DNA from: Strongylocentrotus pallidus
Taxonomy: Eukaryota; Echinodermata; Echinoidea; Camarodonta; Strongylocentrotidae
Length of the DNA: 31,194 bases
Direction of reading: 5' to 3'
Assembly: GCA_030265145.1 (NCBI GenBank)
Contig: JARBES010000129.1
Coordinates: forward strand, 5,983,705 to 6,014,898
How positions within the stretch are numbered: the first letter of the stretch is position 1; every line of letters begins with the position of its first letter. Both the position numbers and the translations under genes were made by a program. The notes under the pieces were generated by a model, which worked only from the letters and a program-made list of their open reading frames with translations, did not search any database and was not told the origin of the DNA. This document shows, piece after piece, positions 1 to 11,800 of the stretch.

Positions 1-291
1 GGCACCAACCAAATTAGAGAGAATCAAGAGGCACTTACAAAGGGAAATCTCAAAGCGAAAATATACAAATTATTGTGGACATTGGTACATGACCCATTGT
101 GATTACATTATCAGGGATCATTAAATGTTTGTTTCTCTCTTAACAAATCATGGTCGAAGATACTGCTTATGCTTCATACTTTGCAGTCGGGTGTGATGGT
201 CTGAATAGTTATTTGCGAGTGAGCGAAGCGAGCGAGTAAAATTTGTAATCGTTTAAAAATGTCCCACAAATTCATTTCACGTCATTTCCAG
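1..291 (+). other. Intron of the GPCR gene, 3' part
   Basis: No coding frame is seen. A small GCGAG-rich patch occurs around 216-237. The stretch ends in a pyrimidine-rich acceptor at 291. Confidence 0.6.
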
Positions 292-579
292 GTTACCAGG
301 CCCGCCAAGCGTGAGTCCGTCGTCGAAATGCGGAAGGCAACGCGTACGCTTCTCTTGATCGTCATCGCCTTCGTAATCGCATGGCTACCTTCTAGCATCA
401 TCCAGCTCACCTACACCATCGAACCCGACCTGATCATCACCGGGTTCCCCCGCCCCGCCTATCTCTTCTTCTCCTACTTGGTCTACGCTAACAATCTTCT
501 TAACCCGATATCGTATGTCGTCTCGCAGCCTCTCTTTCGTAGCACGGTCATCAGGATGTTCCTATGCAGACGTAGATGA
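292..579 (+). CDS. Class A GPCR, last coding exon (TM6-TM7 and tail)
   Basis: The exon starts after a good acceptor (ttcatttcacgtcatttccag) and reads VTRPAKRESVVEMRKATRTL onward to a TGA at 577-579. It covers the end of intracellular loop 3, a TM6 with the FxxxWxP signature (FVIAWLP), a short third extracellular loop (about IEPDLIITGFPRPAY), a TM7 ending in NPISY (the NPxxY motif of rhodopsin-type receptors) and a short basic tail ending CRRR. These motifs identify a seven-transmembrane G-protein-coupled receptor at the plasma membrane; the ligand cannot be told from TM6-TM7, though this layout is common in peptide and amine receptors. An upstream in-frame ATG at 259 lies before the acceptor and is probably intronic. 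Earlier exons lie left of the window. GC content and codon use are much richer than the flanks, as expected for coding sequence. The gene converges on the EF-hand gene at 2834. Confidence 0.88.
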   Translation, partial: VTRPAKRESVVEMRKATRTLLLIVIAFVIAWLPSSIIQLTYTIEPDLIITGFPRPAYLFFSYLVYANNLLNPISYVVSQPLFRSTVIRMFLCRRR

Positions 580-755
580 ATAGTCCCTTTTAGGATTGGT
601 CCAGTGACTGTGAATTGGAAGTGGTCTGAATTACGCTCCTAAAGCAGAGGAGGGGAAACATGCCACTCTCTTAAGAGTCACATCAGGGATTCATTCGTTT
701 TTAGTTGAATCCACTTCGAATCTTTACGGATTGCACTCCAAATTAGGAGTCTGAT

Positions 756-826
756 TAGACCAGTTCACGGTAAGCACATGTCCAAAATGACCCTGAATAG
801 ACCAGTTCACGGTTAGCACATGTCCC
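756..826. repeat. Two-copy 42-bp direct repeat
   Basis: A 28-nt core starting tagaccagttcacgg occurs at 756 and again at 798, separated by 14 nt. The matching region of the second block (near 15040) carries a single unit, so the doubling is specific to this block. Confidence 0.8.
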
Positions 827-1235
827 AGTATTTTGTCTCCGTGTATTTCACAATTTGGTCTGCAATGACCTTTATCTGCTCATGCTCAGACTGCAACTAT
901 GAACTGGTTTATTACTTGAGAGTTGATTCCACAAGCGTGGCTTTCCAGTCCAGTACATTTAGAGAGAACGTTACGTAGTATTCGTGTTATTGAAATTAAA
1001 AAAAAGCGTGTGAGTAGCTCTAGTCAACATTCTTAAAATAATAAGAAAATGTCTTGAATTATGTTACCACATTATTGCTTCATTTGAGCTAAATAGTGAA
1101 TAGTGTTCGTAAGTAATAACTAAAGGTAGGCATATGTTTTGTTTGGTCTGGTACAGAAGGAAACACATGGTAAGTTACTTGAAGTAAAAGAGATGTCAAT
1201 AGATTAATAATTGTTATTTACCATCGGTTATCAAG

Positions 1236-1264
1236 GCTCTTTCTCTCTCTCTCTCTCTCTCTCT
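1236..1264. repeat. (CT)n microsatellite
   Basis: About 14 CT units with an early TT interruption. The same locus in the second block is at 15521-15547. Confidence 0.95.
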
Positions 1265-2633
1265 GTATTTCCCTCTCTTTCTCTCCATCACTCTGTTATC
1301 TCACCATACTTTTCTCAATTCATCATTTGCTTTTTTGTTTAATACTTCCGTTGTGACCACTAATATATCTTTTCTCCAGAAACCTTCATTCAGAATCATT
1401 CTCACTGTCCGTAATTCCATTTTCAATAGATATATAGTTACTGCAAAAAGAAACGTTTATATTGTTGTAAAACTGTGCTTTTATTCCTTTGCATCAAATA
1501 TACAATTAAAACAAATATGTTTTTAAACGGATTAATAATATTGCATAGTTTAATATAATAATATACAGATGCGCATGAAACAACAAAGGCAACGTGAAAT
1601 ATCGCATTAGAATAATGCTACAAAGACCTTTCAAATCAACATTAATGCACATTTTAAAAATTCTAAATACAATGACGTCAACAATTTGCGGCAGAGCACA
1701 CCATATTGTTTTCTTCAAAACAGCATAATAAGTAAAAAATATATTGGCATAATTTTTCTCACATGATAATGCTTATTAATATCAATTGCTTACTGTAAAT
1801 CGCTTTGCAGCTTGTATCAAATAAATGTTATGATTATTTAAAATCATAATCACATTTCAAGCAACTCCTATCAAGGTAAATACTTTTACATGTGTGCACA
1901 TTGATATTTTTGCAAATAAATAAAAGATCGCTATAAGTTAAACACCATAGTATCTGGAGGTAAATCGTGACCTTAAAAAGATAGCTATTGAATATGTTTG
2001 TCATTATTTAAACATTACGTTAGTGTGGTATTATCAATATATCAATTATAAATATAACTATGTAAAATAATTGTTTAAATATAAATTAAAAATATCAAGC
2101 TTGAATGGGTACTAATAATTGTTTACCTATGTAATTATCAAATTTGAGGTAAATTGTGAATATATTTTTCACTGCCATGATTGTATTAGTATAATTATTA
2201 TAATGAATTGGATTCATATAACACTATAATGCCGGAGAGACCCTTCGGAGAGCTCTTTTTTAACATTCGCAATAGCTTCATAAAGTTAATTTCGAGGATT
2301 GTAAAATGCAAAGAAACCGACCAACTACTTTCAAGAATTTTACTAGCATGATTTAAAATGATAATAAACCTTCAATCAACAACTTTGGAAAAACAGAAAT
2401 GACTGACCGATTAAAGAATACTGCAGAAACAAAAAAAAACAATGCCCCAAATCACTTTGGGTTGCTGGTAAAAATAACGACAGGCAAAAATAAATCGGTT
2501 TACAAGCCCAACACAAAATAGCAAAATGAATTGATTCCTTCCGATTTGGTAGTATAACATAAACCATGTCTAGAATGTAACAGAAAGTATCAAAACATAA
2601 TGCATGGAAACGTATGAATATCACATAACATAA

Positions 2634-2639
2634 TTTATT
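2634..2639 (-). other. Candidate poly(A) signal, copy A
   Basis: AATAAA on the minus strand, about 195 nt past the stop of the EF-hand gene. The surrounding sequence and hexamer are kept at the same spacing in the second copy (16908-16913). Confidence 0.45.
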
Positions 2640-2833
2640 ATCATTCAAAAGTACGTATTGCAAAGAAAAACTTAAATTTATACACTACGAAAATTGCACA
2701 AAAATATATTGAAAAGAATAATGCCTTTGCTTGTAACAACCGACGAGCATGTATATACTATGCTATTGGTTAGCACACATTATAATCGGACGGAGTGACA
2801 CTGATATTGGACTTGCCATGTAACTTAAATGAT

Positions 2834-2895
2834 TCATGAACTTTTAAGCTCAGGCTTGCCGAAATCGAGATTGGAAATGGATTCAAACGGTGATG
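2834..2895 (-). CDS. Copy A exon 21 with stop codon
   Basis: 62 nt, (S)SPFESISNLDFGKPELKSS then TGA at 2834-2836. Acceptor ttcttttcttacag. Two silent differences from copy B. Confidence 0.9.
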
Positions 2896-5800
2896 CTGTA
2901 AGAAAAGAAGAAGAAAAAAAAAATAGTAAGAAATTATAAAAGGGATATAGTTTTGAAGTGTTTTTTATTTCACGCAGTTGTAATAGTTGGTGTTTTATTA
3001 AAAACGGAAAACGTCAGGTCCAAAAGACAATTGAGTTTCTAATTTTTGATTCTTTTCCTCTTACATCCAACTAAAATTTGATCAATCATCAATTAACTCA
3101 CATTAACGATTTTTTTTTTCTACTTCTAAATATATCAATGCTTTAATATTTTGATGATATCATGATGAACTATTAATAAGTCTTAAACGCGTTGAAACAT
3201 CTAAATACCCTTGAAAGGTTCTCATAACAGGCTTTATACATGGCTATTTATAAACACAAACTTCTGTATACGACTGCATCAATTCCTACTCTCTAATCAT
3301 TAGATATATATCGTCACCACACAGGTATAACAAATTTACTGATAAGGTATTTCAACTTACAGAAAAAGGGATCGGCATGGAAGAAATGAGACTGGGCAGG
3401 AGCTATGGGTTTCCGATTCATGTGCTGAATGGTAAGAAGTTGGGCATCGGTATGGCTGGGTGGAAAGGGAAGAAAAGGAGAACATCATTAATGTCAGAGG
3501 TCAAAATTTGAATTCAATGAGAATATAAAACTAAATATGTGATCACATTAATGATGTCATTGTCTGTGAATGTACTTTAACACCTACAAATCATGATTTA
3601 CTGATGTAAACTATACAATAATTGTTTTTTTTTTACGTAAATAGATTATTAATTTGTCGATACCAGACTTATGAGTATTCGTGAGGCAATATTCGAGCTG
3701 CATTAGCTATGATTAAATCTTACAAGTGTAATCTATTTTCCTGCCTGTTGATACTGCTAATTGATCATCATATTTTCGTTCGTAAATTATGCAATAAATA
3801 TTGTACGAAAGAAATTATAACTCTGTGGTTTATGACTGGTGATTCTATACAAATGATTCATCATAAGAGCTATCGCCACCCGAGTTGAGGCTGTGTGTAT
3901 CTATCGAACGAAGCCATCATGCAGGCTGTTGTAGGTCTACGATAGGCCGCATAATCAACAAGAGTAGACGGATATATCGTATAATGAACGAATGAAGACA
4001 ATGGAAGTGTAAATTAAGAAAAAGAAAATAGATTTTAATATTTTAGGACTCCAGCTTACCTTCGTTGATTTAGAGGTTTGTAGTCATGGCTCATGGTTGA
4101 TGAACTGTGGGCCGCTGACATATCTTTCGGGACTTGCTCTAACGTTAGATCCTTCACGAACTGGTCATAATCAACAGACCCGTCTCCTATTCGGTCACAC
4201 CTGAATCGATAGAGAGAGAAAAAAAATCGTTTAATTTCGGTGTCAGTTTTATCGGGCTATCCTAAAGTTTCAGTTCCTTCGTGATACTAAAAAATGTTGA
4301 GATGTTTTTTTATATTTTATAGTTCATGTTTCTTTATTTTCTGGCTTGGACCCATATGAAAACGGCTGTTAGCCTACAAGGGCGATCCAACACATGAGTG
4401 GAGAAGAAATAGTTCATCTAAAATCAAATCAAATGACCAGCCAATAGACAATGGCTGATTGGGGGATCTAATTTTTTTGGTCTGGGATTTTCGGACACGT
4501 ACAAGTTTGTTTCCTTTCCAGTCAAATACTGCTGATCTGATAAAGGTTACAATTTCCATCTGGTATACCACAATATAATAATGCCCAAATTTGTACACCA
4601 TCGAGAAACTGTATTCGTATACGCGATTAAATGGATGGATTCACGTAATATCTAACATCTAATTTTGCGTACTGGTCGCCGATGACGAGAGTAATCGCTT
4701 CCACCATTTTTTTTAAACTTTCCCTCATAAAATGTGACCCAGGCGGCAAGGTGACGAATTATCATATGACAAATGTTGTCTACAATCGTAAGAGGTGCAA
4801 TTATTTCGAAAACAATAGATTACCATTTTAATGAATGACGAGAGGAAATACATATTGTCACATACCTTTGTAATAATGAATTCATAGCCTTTTGACTGAC
4901 GTTGATTTGGAATTCACCACATATTCCTTTCATCTGTGCCTTCGACAACCGACCCGTCCGCTCGGGGTCGGCAGCCATTAGCGACTGCCGCAGCTTCATG
5001 TGTAGCGGGTCACGAGGATTAGGAGTACTGAAGAAAAAGAACAGAAGAAAGTTTGAATATTCATGAAGACAATGGATTAGCACTTTCATCATGTACAATA
5101 AAAAGCAGTTTGAGCCCCAAACGTTACACTGAATTAAGTGAAATGCTTCTGAGATATGATTGTAATTAAAGTATCTAGTTTTTAAAAGCTTAACATCATG
5201 ACTTTGTCTTATAAAGAATTCTGATTGATACTGGTCGCTTTGATTGAAAGTCCTCCGATTAGTTGCAAACTTACAAAATCCTATCTCAGAGTCGAGAGTC
5301 GCTATTACTATCAAGTTACGAACAATTTGAATCAATTGCAAGTGTTCTTAAGACGGGGGGGGGGGGGCACAAGTTATGATAATCTAGATAACAACTTTTT
5401 GAACGTCGCGTTAATCCAATGGACATTAGTCCTTGAGTCGTCCACATTTGAATGTCTTGTTTTGCTTTCCTTCACATTAATGTTCGAATATACTCACTTG
5501 TTGTAGTATGATTTCTTCGCCAATCTGATCGTTTCGAAGACTGTCGGACGCATGGGATCCTGCTTCAAATCTTGTGTGTTTTCACTGTTTGAAGAAAAAT
5601 TGTAAATTGCAGAAAGAAAATTAGATAAGAAGCATATATCGTTTCAGAATCATTCATTGTTAAAGAATACTAACCCAATCCTTAGCTTTTAAGCGACTGA
5701 TACTATGATAGAAAATCACGATTCGTCAAAGAAGGTTCTCTTATGCTAGGACTCGACGTTCTTTCGTAATTAATGGTATCTTAATATCTTTTTCATAATA

Positions 5801-8800
5801 AAGAAATTGATACTGACTTTGAACGTTAACGAGGCATTTTACAGCAAGCGCCAATGGCGCCAAGCAGAGATCGATACCGACGTAATAAAATCCATCATCA
5901 TCAACATCACCCCCACCATCACCAACACCATCATTATCATCATCATTATCATCATCATCATCGTCGTCATCGTCACCACAAGAGTTTCTAAGTTTCACAA
6001 TAATCACCATCAACATTACCCCCACCACCACCACCACTACCATCACCACTATCATCATCATTCATCACCATCGTCACCACAAGAGTTTCTAAGTTTCACA
6101 ATAATCACAATATACGTCCAAAATCGACAGAGAAACATCATCTTACCTAGCGTAAGTGTGCCTGTAGTTGGGGTCGCTCTCGTTCTTCTTTCCTGCAGCG
6201 GGAATCTTCAATCCATTGTAGTTCTCATCGGTGAAACAATCCTGCGCTTCGGTCACGTGACTCTGTCCGTCGTTCCCAAACTTGAAATGGACTCTTCTCG
6301 CGTCCTCTACCCTTTCCTTCTTCTCATCCCTCATGCCCCGGAGTCGCGCGTTCGTGTCGGCGTCGTTCATCAGCTTGCTGCGGAAATCGAAGGCCTCGCT
6401 GGTCTCCGAGGCCATTGGGATGTGGGCTTCGTACGGGAGACAGCCGATGGTGTCCAGGTAGCGGTACTTGGACTGAGTGACCTCGTAACCCTTGCGATCC
6501 CCATCAAGCGGGTGCGTGACGTAGTTTGTGTGAGACACTGCAAACAATAATAACAATTATAATAATATTAAAGTTTTTAAAATATAAACGCATTTTTAAA
6601 AAGAAGACATTGCTTAATCAGTGATGGAGAAGAATCTGAACTTGATGTTGGAAACATCCGTATGTAGAATTGGCATTAAGACAGATGCTGACGATTCTGG
6701 AGAAAATCTACGTCTTCGTAAGATGTGGAAGTAGGCGGTGGTTTAACATTTAAATTTAAGTAAGTTTGGATACATAAGCGGGTACGCATAATGGGTACGG
6801 TATACATCGTCTACTTTCTTTTAAGCATTCCTTTAAACTTTAAACTGTTCGTTCCAGAATCTTATCACAAACATGACTGTCTAAGTCCACTAAGTAAATT
6901 GTTGTTTTGCTATTAAAATTTATGTATCATTAAAATGCAACAAAACGATTAGAAATGAAGTTCTTTTTACTGATCAAACTCTACCGTCTGCTATTTTTAG
7001 AGAGGTTATACTTACATGAATCTTGTCTGTCGACGGCGTCTCTTTCCCTGTCACAGGTAAAGATGACATTATTGACATTATGACGTCGTTTGTTCCTCAG
7101 ACTCTCCATCTCGCGAAGATCCATCTAGAATAGGAAGACACCAGGGAGAAATTAAATATAATTAATTAAAATATTATCTTATATCATTAAAATCTAATGT
7201 GTGTCTAACGCACGATTGATTGAGGAACCAAAGACTTTTGGAGATGCATTTTATAACTGATATTATTATGGAGGAATATCTCAATATAAACTGAGCAGGA
7301 TCGCAAAAGACTTTCGAAACTCAACCAAAGACAATTTCAATAGACTTGTACATCATCTCTTGAAATGTGCAAATATGACAATGGCATATAACAAAATCCG
7401 AACAGGATTTCTCAGGGCGATACAACATTGTATTGAAATTGCCCAGTCTTGCGATCCTGTTATTGATGACGAAATTCTAGATAACGATCAAGCAATTTCG
7501 CAGTTCCGTAATGAGATGACAAGACAAAACGCCAAGGACCTAAGGTCTTCTCACTTACGGTCGGCAATCACCCACAATATTCTGCGAAATCGATGTTGAT
7601 CAGTGTATCTTGCTTACCATGTTCAGATGAGTTTGAGATTTGGTCCCACTGAAATCTGTGTAGTCACTCTGTTTGGTGCTCTTCTCAAATCCCGGGCCTG
7701 AAGTCTTGTGCATCACCTGAAAAATGCAAAGTGTAAACAGTTTGAGTAATGAGATAACGAGATGCAAACTGTAATCATATACTCAAACAAGATAGCTTTT
7801 ATATATTCGTGGCTCACGAATTATTTTCTCATTTTAAATCAATTGAACTGACAATTCATCCATTTCATGTTGATTTCATTGGTCAATAATTGCTTAAAAA
7901 TTAGAAGAGAAAATGATGATTTACCTCGGAAGGTTTTGGTGGGGGCTCCTTGGTCGGCATGACAACGGTAGTTCGTTCTTTGATGTAGTCCTTGTTGTAG
8001 ATAGAACTAGCTGGATCCTGATCCGTACCGAACTGTAGAAACATTGATAAAAAAGGGTTTCATTACAAAGGATACATGTAGACTATGATGTGTAAATATT
8101 GGGTTAAACGAATGATGTGCTGATCGGTACATGGAAACAGATACGAAATCAATTTGCGCTGGAAAATTGAAACAACATTGGATGGTCCAATGGACAATTT
8201 CTAATCATGCGGACAATCTCAACATTCTGGTCAAGAAGTCGAAACCAATTACGAGCTCAGCGCTTTAACAGTCAGTGCTCGCATTGCTTTTGAAGAATAC
8301 ATTATTTCAATCATACTTCACAAAATAATGTCATGATCAAGGCCTCAGAAAATGTAGATTTTACGACAAGACAGCGAAGTTTCAAGGTTTTAAGATGTAC
8401 CTTGAAATGGACGGACGTCTGGTATTCCTTGCCCCGGGACGCATTGTCCAGCATCGGACTGCCCTCTGCCGTACCGGCGCTCTTGCCCGATCCTCTGTTG
8501 AGTACACCCGGTGTGATCTGTAGAAGGTTCGGCTCAGCTGATTCTGTTCCTTGAGCTTTGTTTGCTTCATCTCCCAACTTCCAAGCTAAAATTGATTTGA
8601 GGGAAGAAAACGTGAAATGTTAGAACAAAATTACATGTTTAGACTTCTTCTCAATCTTTACTTTAAAAGATAACGGGTTAGAAGAAGAAGGAAAAAAAAG
8701 CGTGAGTAAGATATAATATGTGCAAGTCCTTTCAGGGGGTGTTTTATCAAACCTTAACATTTATTTTAAACATCGAAATCAATTTTAGTTGACAAAACAC

Positions 8801-11800
8801 CCCCAATAACTCAACGAGCAAAAGAAGACGTAGTTATGTTATTCTAATAACTTGTCCAGTAACAAATTTAAAGGTGGACTTTAATGTGGTGGCGATTTAA
8901 AGTTGTCATGACAACGCGTCACAGATGATTTACGTGTTTATTCTTACCGGTGAAGTTGTTGACGAAGTCTTCATAGTCGATGGTTCCGTCTTTACCATGG
9001 TGCGTCCTGGTGATGAGTTTATCAAGGTTTACAGCTGAAATAGGATCGAGGAGACTGTCCGTAACTCGTCTCAGCACTTCTTTGCTCACACAGCCAACTC
9101 TATATAGGATTAGAAAAGAAAGAGCAATCTTGAGACATAATTCGATAATTAGTGTGGCAAACAAAGATGCGATTGAGGCGTGCTGAACTGATGGACGAAG
9201 AATTTAAGCAAACATGATTTATATGCGACCCGAATTACATTATTTTTGAAGCAAAAGTGTAGACAAACAGAGAATTGCACTGAACGAAAGATGATATTAG
9301 GAGCTTTGGAGTCTTTACACACTTAGAAAAACGTGGAAATGCAAAATTGATGTAATATTTCAAGTTTTTTGCGCACTGATTTCGCGGTTCGTAACTACAA
9401 TTACGTTTACTCTTTTTCTGCTGGAAAAAAGGAGAGGTGCAAGAAAACTTTTAATGAAGTTATCTTGCAAAATGGTATGTGAAGATTGGTAATTGAATAT
9501 CTTACCTAGCTGGGTCGTACTGGATGAAGATCTGTTTGAGGGTCGAGCTGGTGGCTTCTACTTTGGCAATGGCTTCTTCGTCTCGTGGGATGGGTGGCAA
9601 GAGAGTCGCACCTTCTTCTATAAGCTGCGATCTGAAATAAGATGGAAAATATAGGGAGTGCATGGTCATATAGGGAATGAACACGATGGCATAAATAATT
9701 CTTGGTCCTATGTTCCTCAGTCTCACCGCCAAGTGAGACCGACCCCAAACTGATTCGAAACCAAATCATGTCGTCGCCAATCTGTCTGATGTCACTTTGT
9801 ATTCATTATATTGTCGGTATCGTGTAGGTCTTGCCGATATGACTGAGGTATGACATGGATATTGATATCATTGATCATTCAGTCGATTATACTACATTAT
9901 GTTTTGACTTCTTTTGCTCCGATGTCAATTTCTAACAATAGCCGAGTTCCTAACTTCAACCATGGACTTCAACGCCATATTTTATTTGTATATTTGACAA
10001 AATAAAATCTGGAACAAAGATATCAAATTGAGTAAGCGTAATGCCTATAACTTACTAAATTAGATTTTTAATTTGCTATCTCTTTTTAGAAGATAATTAT
10101 GTGTCGGTACCGGGGAGTTTCGGCTTACCTAAGGATTGGGTCATCTTGCAAGAAGCGGCCTTTAGCTATACGGGTCGGTTCGATGAATGCTGCAGATTTG
10201 TCTGGCTTTAGTTTTGCGTTGTAGTCATGAGAGAATGTTGTCTTCCCCGGCCTGGGACCTACAGAAAGAAAATGAAATTTTGTTAAGAAACGAATTCTAT
10301 TTAAAAATAGTTATTATGATCATACTTCTGAATGAATATATCAATTTAGATTGGTATGTATATATACCCGACGACCAAAATTAAGATTGAGCCAAATAAT
10401 TTTGTATTTTGACTGAATATGACTATGAGCAGACGTATTTGTATTTCGGATATTTTACTATTTTGTATTTCGGATATTTTACAAAAAACTTCTGAAGAAA
10501 GAATTTCACTGTAACTTCCAGTTCGGCTGCATTCTGCGTTATGAATGAAAACAAAAAAAAACGATCATGATTTTTTAGGGTTCCAGCAAGATATTATATG
10601 AAACTTCGTAATTTAACGTTTATTAAACCCTTCTGATATTTCGGATACATACAATCGGCTTATAGTTTATTAATATCTGTATTGAATACTTACGCGTGAC
10701 ATTGTAATCTCCTTGACGGAATACAGCCGAGTCCCTCTCATCTTCGATCATCTTCCTAGCAACGGCCGAGGGGCTCTCCTCAGGCTGCTTGGGGCCCGGA
10801 GCAGTCGGGATGGGTGCAAGACGGGCCCCTGTCATGGACAGGTTCTTGTGGAACGAGTCGACAGTTTCTGAATCGTAACTGGGAAACGGAGGAGGAACGT
10901 ATAAGAATATCAATTAGGATAAATAAAAACATTTACGTGGAATATAAATGGCATGGATAATGTAAAGAAATACTGCTTGTTATGTGCGTTTAGGCGAAGC
11001 AGAGAAGTCACTTTCGAGAAGTTGACAACGTTATCTGTCATGACACAATGTCACTCAGGCAGTCTATCAATATATCCAAAGGGCATGATTTCCATCTATT
11101 TCCAAGCTTGACATACTTTTTTGTTATAACAACACTGTATATTCTTTCGTATTGTTCCATAATTGTGTCTGCCACAATGCCCCTTGATTTTATTTGTTCT
11201 TACTTTGTATTTTGTATACTAATAAAGTGTCGATCCATTACATTAACAAATATATTTGTCCAATTTTCATGATTTTATGGTTATTTTGAAAACGGAAATA
11301 AATCAATCATATCGGTTTAGTTTAGTGTGTTAAGATGTATATTATCTTCTATTTATCAAAATGTAAAACAAGTTACGTATGATCCAAAGGAAAAAAATAA
11401 TTGTTTTATACTTACTGTTGAGGGTCGTTGCCTAATTTGAAGTGAGTGGTCCTCAGGTCCTTGACGTTTCGTCTCCTCATCTCGTTACGAGACTGCGAGA
11501 CGGCCGGGTCGTTGTCCAGATTGTGTAAGGTCTGAAAAGGATGACAATATCGTGGAGATTAAACTATCATCATTGTAATCAACATCGATTATAAGAACAA
11601 TGGTTAAAAATCCTGTCATTTCATATGTTAAAGGGAAATTGATTATACATTTTTGTATTGGTGTAATTTTGATTATTTCGTTGGCGGAGGGGAGGGGGGG
11701 GGGGCAAGGAACAAGTGCCCCTCCCTCCTGAGGATCCCGAATCTGCATTTAATGCGTCTGTCAATATCCTTAATATAATAAAAACATGAAGATAAAGTAA

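Larger units (their letters stand above)
580..2833. other. Convergent intergenic region and 3' UTRs
   Basis: AT-rich sequence between the GPCR stop and the EF-hand gene stop. Open frames here (for example 2376-2663 minus) are not kept in the matching stretch of the second copy, so they are not coding. It holds a 42-bp tandem repeat (756-826), a CT microsatellite (1236-1264) and a candidate poly(A) signal for the minus gene. From about 620 rightward it matches the sequence that begins at 14904. Confidence 0.7.

Noticed and set aside
2376-2663. 95-residue Cys/Phe-rich minus-strand frame
   Set aside because: The matching stretch in the right block (16536-16879) is broken into different frames by indels, so it is not under coding constraint.
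4374-4601. 75-residue minus-strand frame in the intron between exons 18 and 19
   Set aside because: Not maintained in copy B and no splice sites or family resemblance.
5741-6061. Minus-strand frame with poly-Asp and poly-Val
   Set aside because: Translation of the CAT/CAC repeat array, not kept in copy B.
7360-7599. A separate plus-strand gene nested in intron 14
   Set aside because: Only the middle matches exon 7; there is no start context, no splice partner and no continuation, and copy B has lost the upstream part, so a relic is the simpler reading.
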